Assembly: GCA_026990815.1 (NCBI GenBank)
Contig: JALXCS010000082.1
Coordinates: forward strand, 1-7,642
Source: Methylomonas sp.
GTDB lineage: Bacteria > Pseudomonadota > Gammaproteobacteria > Methylococcales > Methylomonadaceae
Length of the DNA stretch: 7,642 nt
Direction: 5' to 3'
Every line of letters begins with the position of its first letter. Position 1 is the stretch's first letter. Under the pieces are notes generated by a model that ran no database searches, was not told the origin of the DNA, and saw nothing but the letters and a program-made list of their open reading frames with translations. Shown here piece by piece: positions 6,484-7,642 of this stretch. A program made the position numbers and the translations under genes.

Positions 6484-7491
6484 ATGCCCAATAATATTAC
6501 CTTGACCCAGTTTATTATTGAACAACAACGAGAAATGCCTGGTGCCTCTGGAACATTCAGTCTTTTGCTTAACGATATTGTTACCGCCTGCAAACAAATT
6601 TCGCATCGCGTTAATCGGGGCGCATTAATTGGCGTACTTGGAAACGCTGATTCTGAAAATATCCAGGGGGAAGTACAAAAGAAACTCGACATCATTACCA
6701 ATGACATTATGGTCGATGCTTTAAGTTGGAATGGTCTGCTGGCCGGCATGGCCTCTGAAGAAGTCGACGACTTGATTTCAATTCCTGAACAATATCCCAA
6801 AGGTAAATATCTGGCTTTGTTTGATCCACTAGACGGCTCATCTAATATTGATGTCAATTTAACCGTTGGCACTATTTTTTCCATTTTGCGATGCCGGGAA
6901 GGTGTCGATCCGGAAATTGAAGATTTTTTGCGCAAAGGCTCTGAACAGGTCTGTGCTGGTTTTGTCTTGTATGGCCCTTCAACCATCATGGTGCTAACAA
7001 CTGGACACGGCGTGAATGGCTTCACCCTGGACCAAGACATCGGTGAGTTTATCCTTACTCATCCAAATATGCGAATACCCGAAGAAACCAGTGAATTTGC
7101 AATTAACATGTCCAATCAACGATTCTGGGAACTTCCAGTACAACGCTATATTGAGGAGTGCATATCAGGAAAAGATGGGCCAAGGGGGAAAAACTTTAAC
7201 ATGCGCTGGATTGCTTCTTTAGTAGCTGAGGTCTACCGAATACTAACCCGGGGGGGTATTTTTATGTACCCCTACGACACAAGAAATCCGGAACGACCAG
7301 GCAAATTACGCTTGATGTATGAGGCCAACCCCATGGCATTTATTATCGAGCAAGCCGGAGGGCTTTGTAGTACCGGTAGAGAACGCATCCTTGACCTCAA
7401 ACCTGAAGGTATTCATCAGCGGGTACCACTTGTTCTAGGCTCAAAAGAGGAAGTGGAAAAAATCATCAGCTATCACCAACAAAACAACTGA
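6484..7491 (+). CDS. fbp: Fructose-1,6-bisphosphatase, class I
   Basis: The enzyme hydrolyses fructose 1,6-bisphosphate to fructose 6-phosphate, an irreversible cytoplasmic step of gluconeogenesis and of the Calvin cycle. The 335 residues are a normal length for class I. The N-terminal helical part (SGTFSLLLNDIVTACKQI) is typical. Metal and phosphate motifs are SEE (91-93), DPLDGSSNIDVN (114-125, with Asp114 and Asp117), and Glu280 in LRLMYEANPMAF. Sugar-phosphate contacts are expected around NFNMRWIASLVAEV (237-250) and GKLRLMYE (Lys274 in RPGKL). The tail has EQAGG and the HQRVPLVLGS block common to the family. No catalytic residue appears missing. TGGAGA with GGAG at 6470-6473, ten bases before ATG 6484, is the ribosome-binding site. 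It lies 49 bases behind the lpd-like gene on the same strand with no obvious terminator between, so co-transcription is possible. In an autotroph it would probably serve the Calvin cycle; no other Calvin-cycle gene is visible to confirm this. Confidence 0.97.
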   Translation: MPNNITLTQFIIEQQREMPGASGTFSLLLNDIVTACKQISHRVNRGALIGVLGNADSENIQGEVQKKLDIITNDIMVDALSWNGLLAGMASEEVDDLISIPEQYPKGKYLALFDPLDGSSNIDVNLTVGTIFSILRCREGVDPEIEDFLRKGSEQVCAGFVLYGPSTIMVLTTGHGVNGFTLDQDIGEFILTHPNMRIPEETSEFAINMSNQRFWELPVQRYIEECISGKDGPRGKNFNMRWIASLVAEVYRILTRGGIFMYPYDTRNPERPGKLRLMYEANPMAFIIEQAGGLCSTGRERILDLKPEGIHQRVPLVLGSKEEVEKIISYHQQNN

Positions 7492-7501
7492 AATGGCTAC
7501 A

Positions 7502-7539
7502 TACTACATAATCTACGGGTATAGCTACATTATGATGTA
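7502..7539. terminator. Imperfect AT-rich inverted repeat after fbp
   Basis: TACTACATAAT (7502-7512) pairs with ATTATGATGTA (7529-7539) apart from two central mismatches, enclosing a 16-base loop. It starts 10 bases after the fbp stop. There is no T-run on either side, so it is not a standard intrinsic terminator; it may be a weak bidirectional end structure or chance. Confidence 0.25.
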
Positions 7540-7541
7540 AG

Positions 7542-7642
7542 TTAGCAATGGACAGCACCATATTGACTGACTTTATCCCAAAACTGCTCCCATCGATTCG
7601 AACGCTCCAGGGTTCTCAAGCTGAGGATAATCGATGCCCCTT
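7542..7642 (-). CDS. Doubtful 3' end of a convergent gene
   Basis: On the minus strand one frame stays open from the right edge to a TAA at 7544-7542, giving 32 full codons that end in RWEQFWDKVSQYGAVHC. I do not recognise the family; the tail is hydrophilic with two tryptophans. It would converge on fbp with a gap of 50 bases. A plus-strand frame from ATG 7548 (start MDSTILTDFIPKLLP) is also open to the edge, so strand is uncertain. About 100 bases is too little to decide. Confidence 0.22.
   Translation of the reverse strand, partial: GASIILSLRTLERSNRWEQFWDKVSQYGAVHC

Noticed and set aside
6456..7040. 194-codon open frame on the minus strand, antisense to fbp
   Set aside because: It lies almost wholly inside the clear fbp gene, resembles no family I know, and is explained by fbp codon use.
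7493..7540. 15-codon frame after fbp (MATYYIIYGYSYIMM)
   Set aside because: Low-complexity translation of a TAC/ATA-rich stretch that overlaps the inverted repeat, with no ribosome-binding site of its own.

Overview
The window carries a proteobacterial 2-oxoglutarate dehydrogenase operon with a fructose-bisphosphatase gene behind it. Plus-strand order is sucA (E1), sucB (E2), an lpd-like E3 gene and class I fbp, with gaps of 18, 25 and 49 bases. Upstream, on the minus strand, is the 5' part of a membrane-anchored protein that looks like the DUF2914 family; it runs off the left edge. At the right edge the last ~100 bases may hold the 3' end of a convergent minus-strand gene, but this is weakly supported.

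Organism (inference): the sucA-sucB-lpd order and the form of the E3 N-terminus (an ACID-W-N--GKP-LGG segment before the active-site loop) are what I associate with Betaproteobacteria. The DNA is only moderately GC-rich, with an AT-rich left end. A low-GC betaproteobacterium, for example an ammonia oxidiser of the Nitrosomonas type, would fit, but the sequence alone does not prove it.

Layout: 1-484 is the partial DUF2914-like gene (minus). 485-895 is the divergent intergenic region. It holds a long nested imperfect palindrome (626-760), a TATAAT box (778-783), a C-rich G-poor leader, and a chain of tiny reading frames that ends in an ATGA overlap with the sucA start, which has no visible Shine-Dalgarno. 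896-6434 is sucA, sucB and lpd. 6441-6468 is a 14-bp tandem duplication in the spacer before fbp (6484-7491). 7492-7642 holds an imperfect AT-rich inverted repeat and a doubtful partial reading frame.

How the genes work together: E1 decarboxylates 2-oxoglutarate on thiamine diphosphate, E2 carries the succinyl group on its lipoyl lysine to CoA, and E3 normally reoxidises dihydrolipoamide through a redox-active Cys pair. E1 and E2 keep every catalytic residue I could check. The E3-like protein does not: both cysteines of the canonical C-x4-C active-site motif are replaced (Tyr52 and Ser57) and the following Ser-Lys is also lost, while the FAD site, NAD site and C-terminal His-Glu pair remain. 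This is the main finding. The operon encodes an E3 homologue that cannot work as a normal dihydrolipoamide dehydrogenase, so the complex must borrow E3 from elsewhere, or this protein does something else. The fbp gene behind it links the operon to gluconeogenesis or, in an autotroph, the Calvin cycle.
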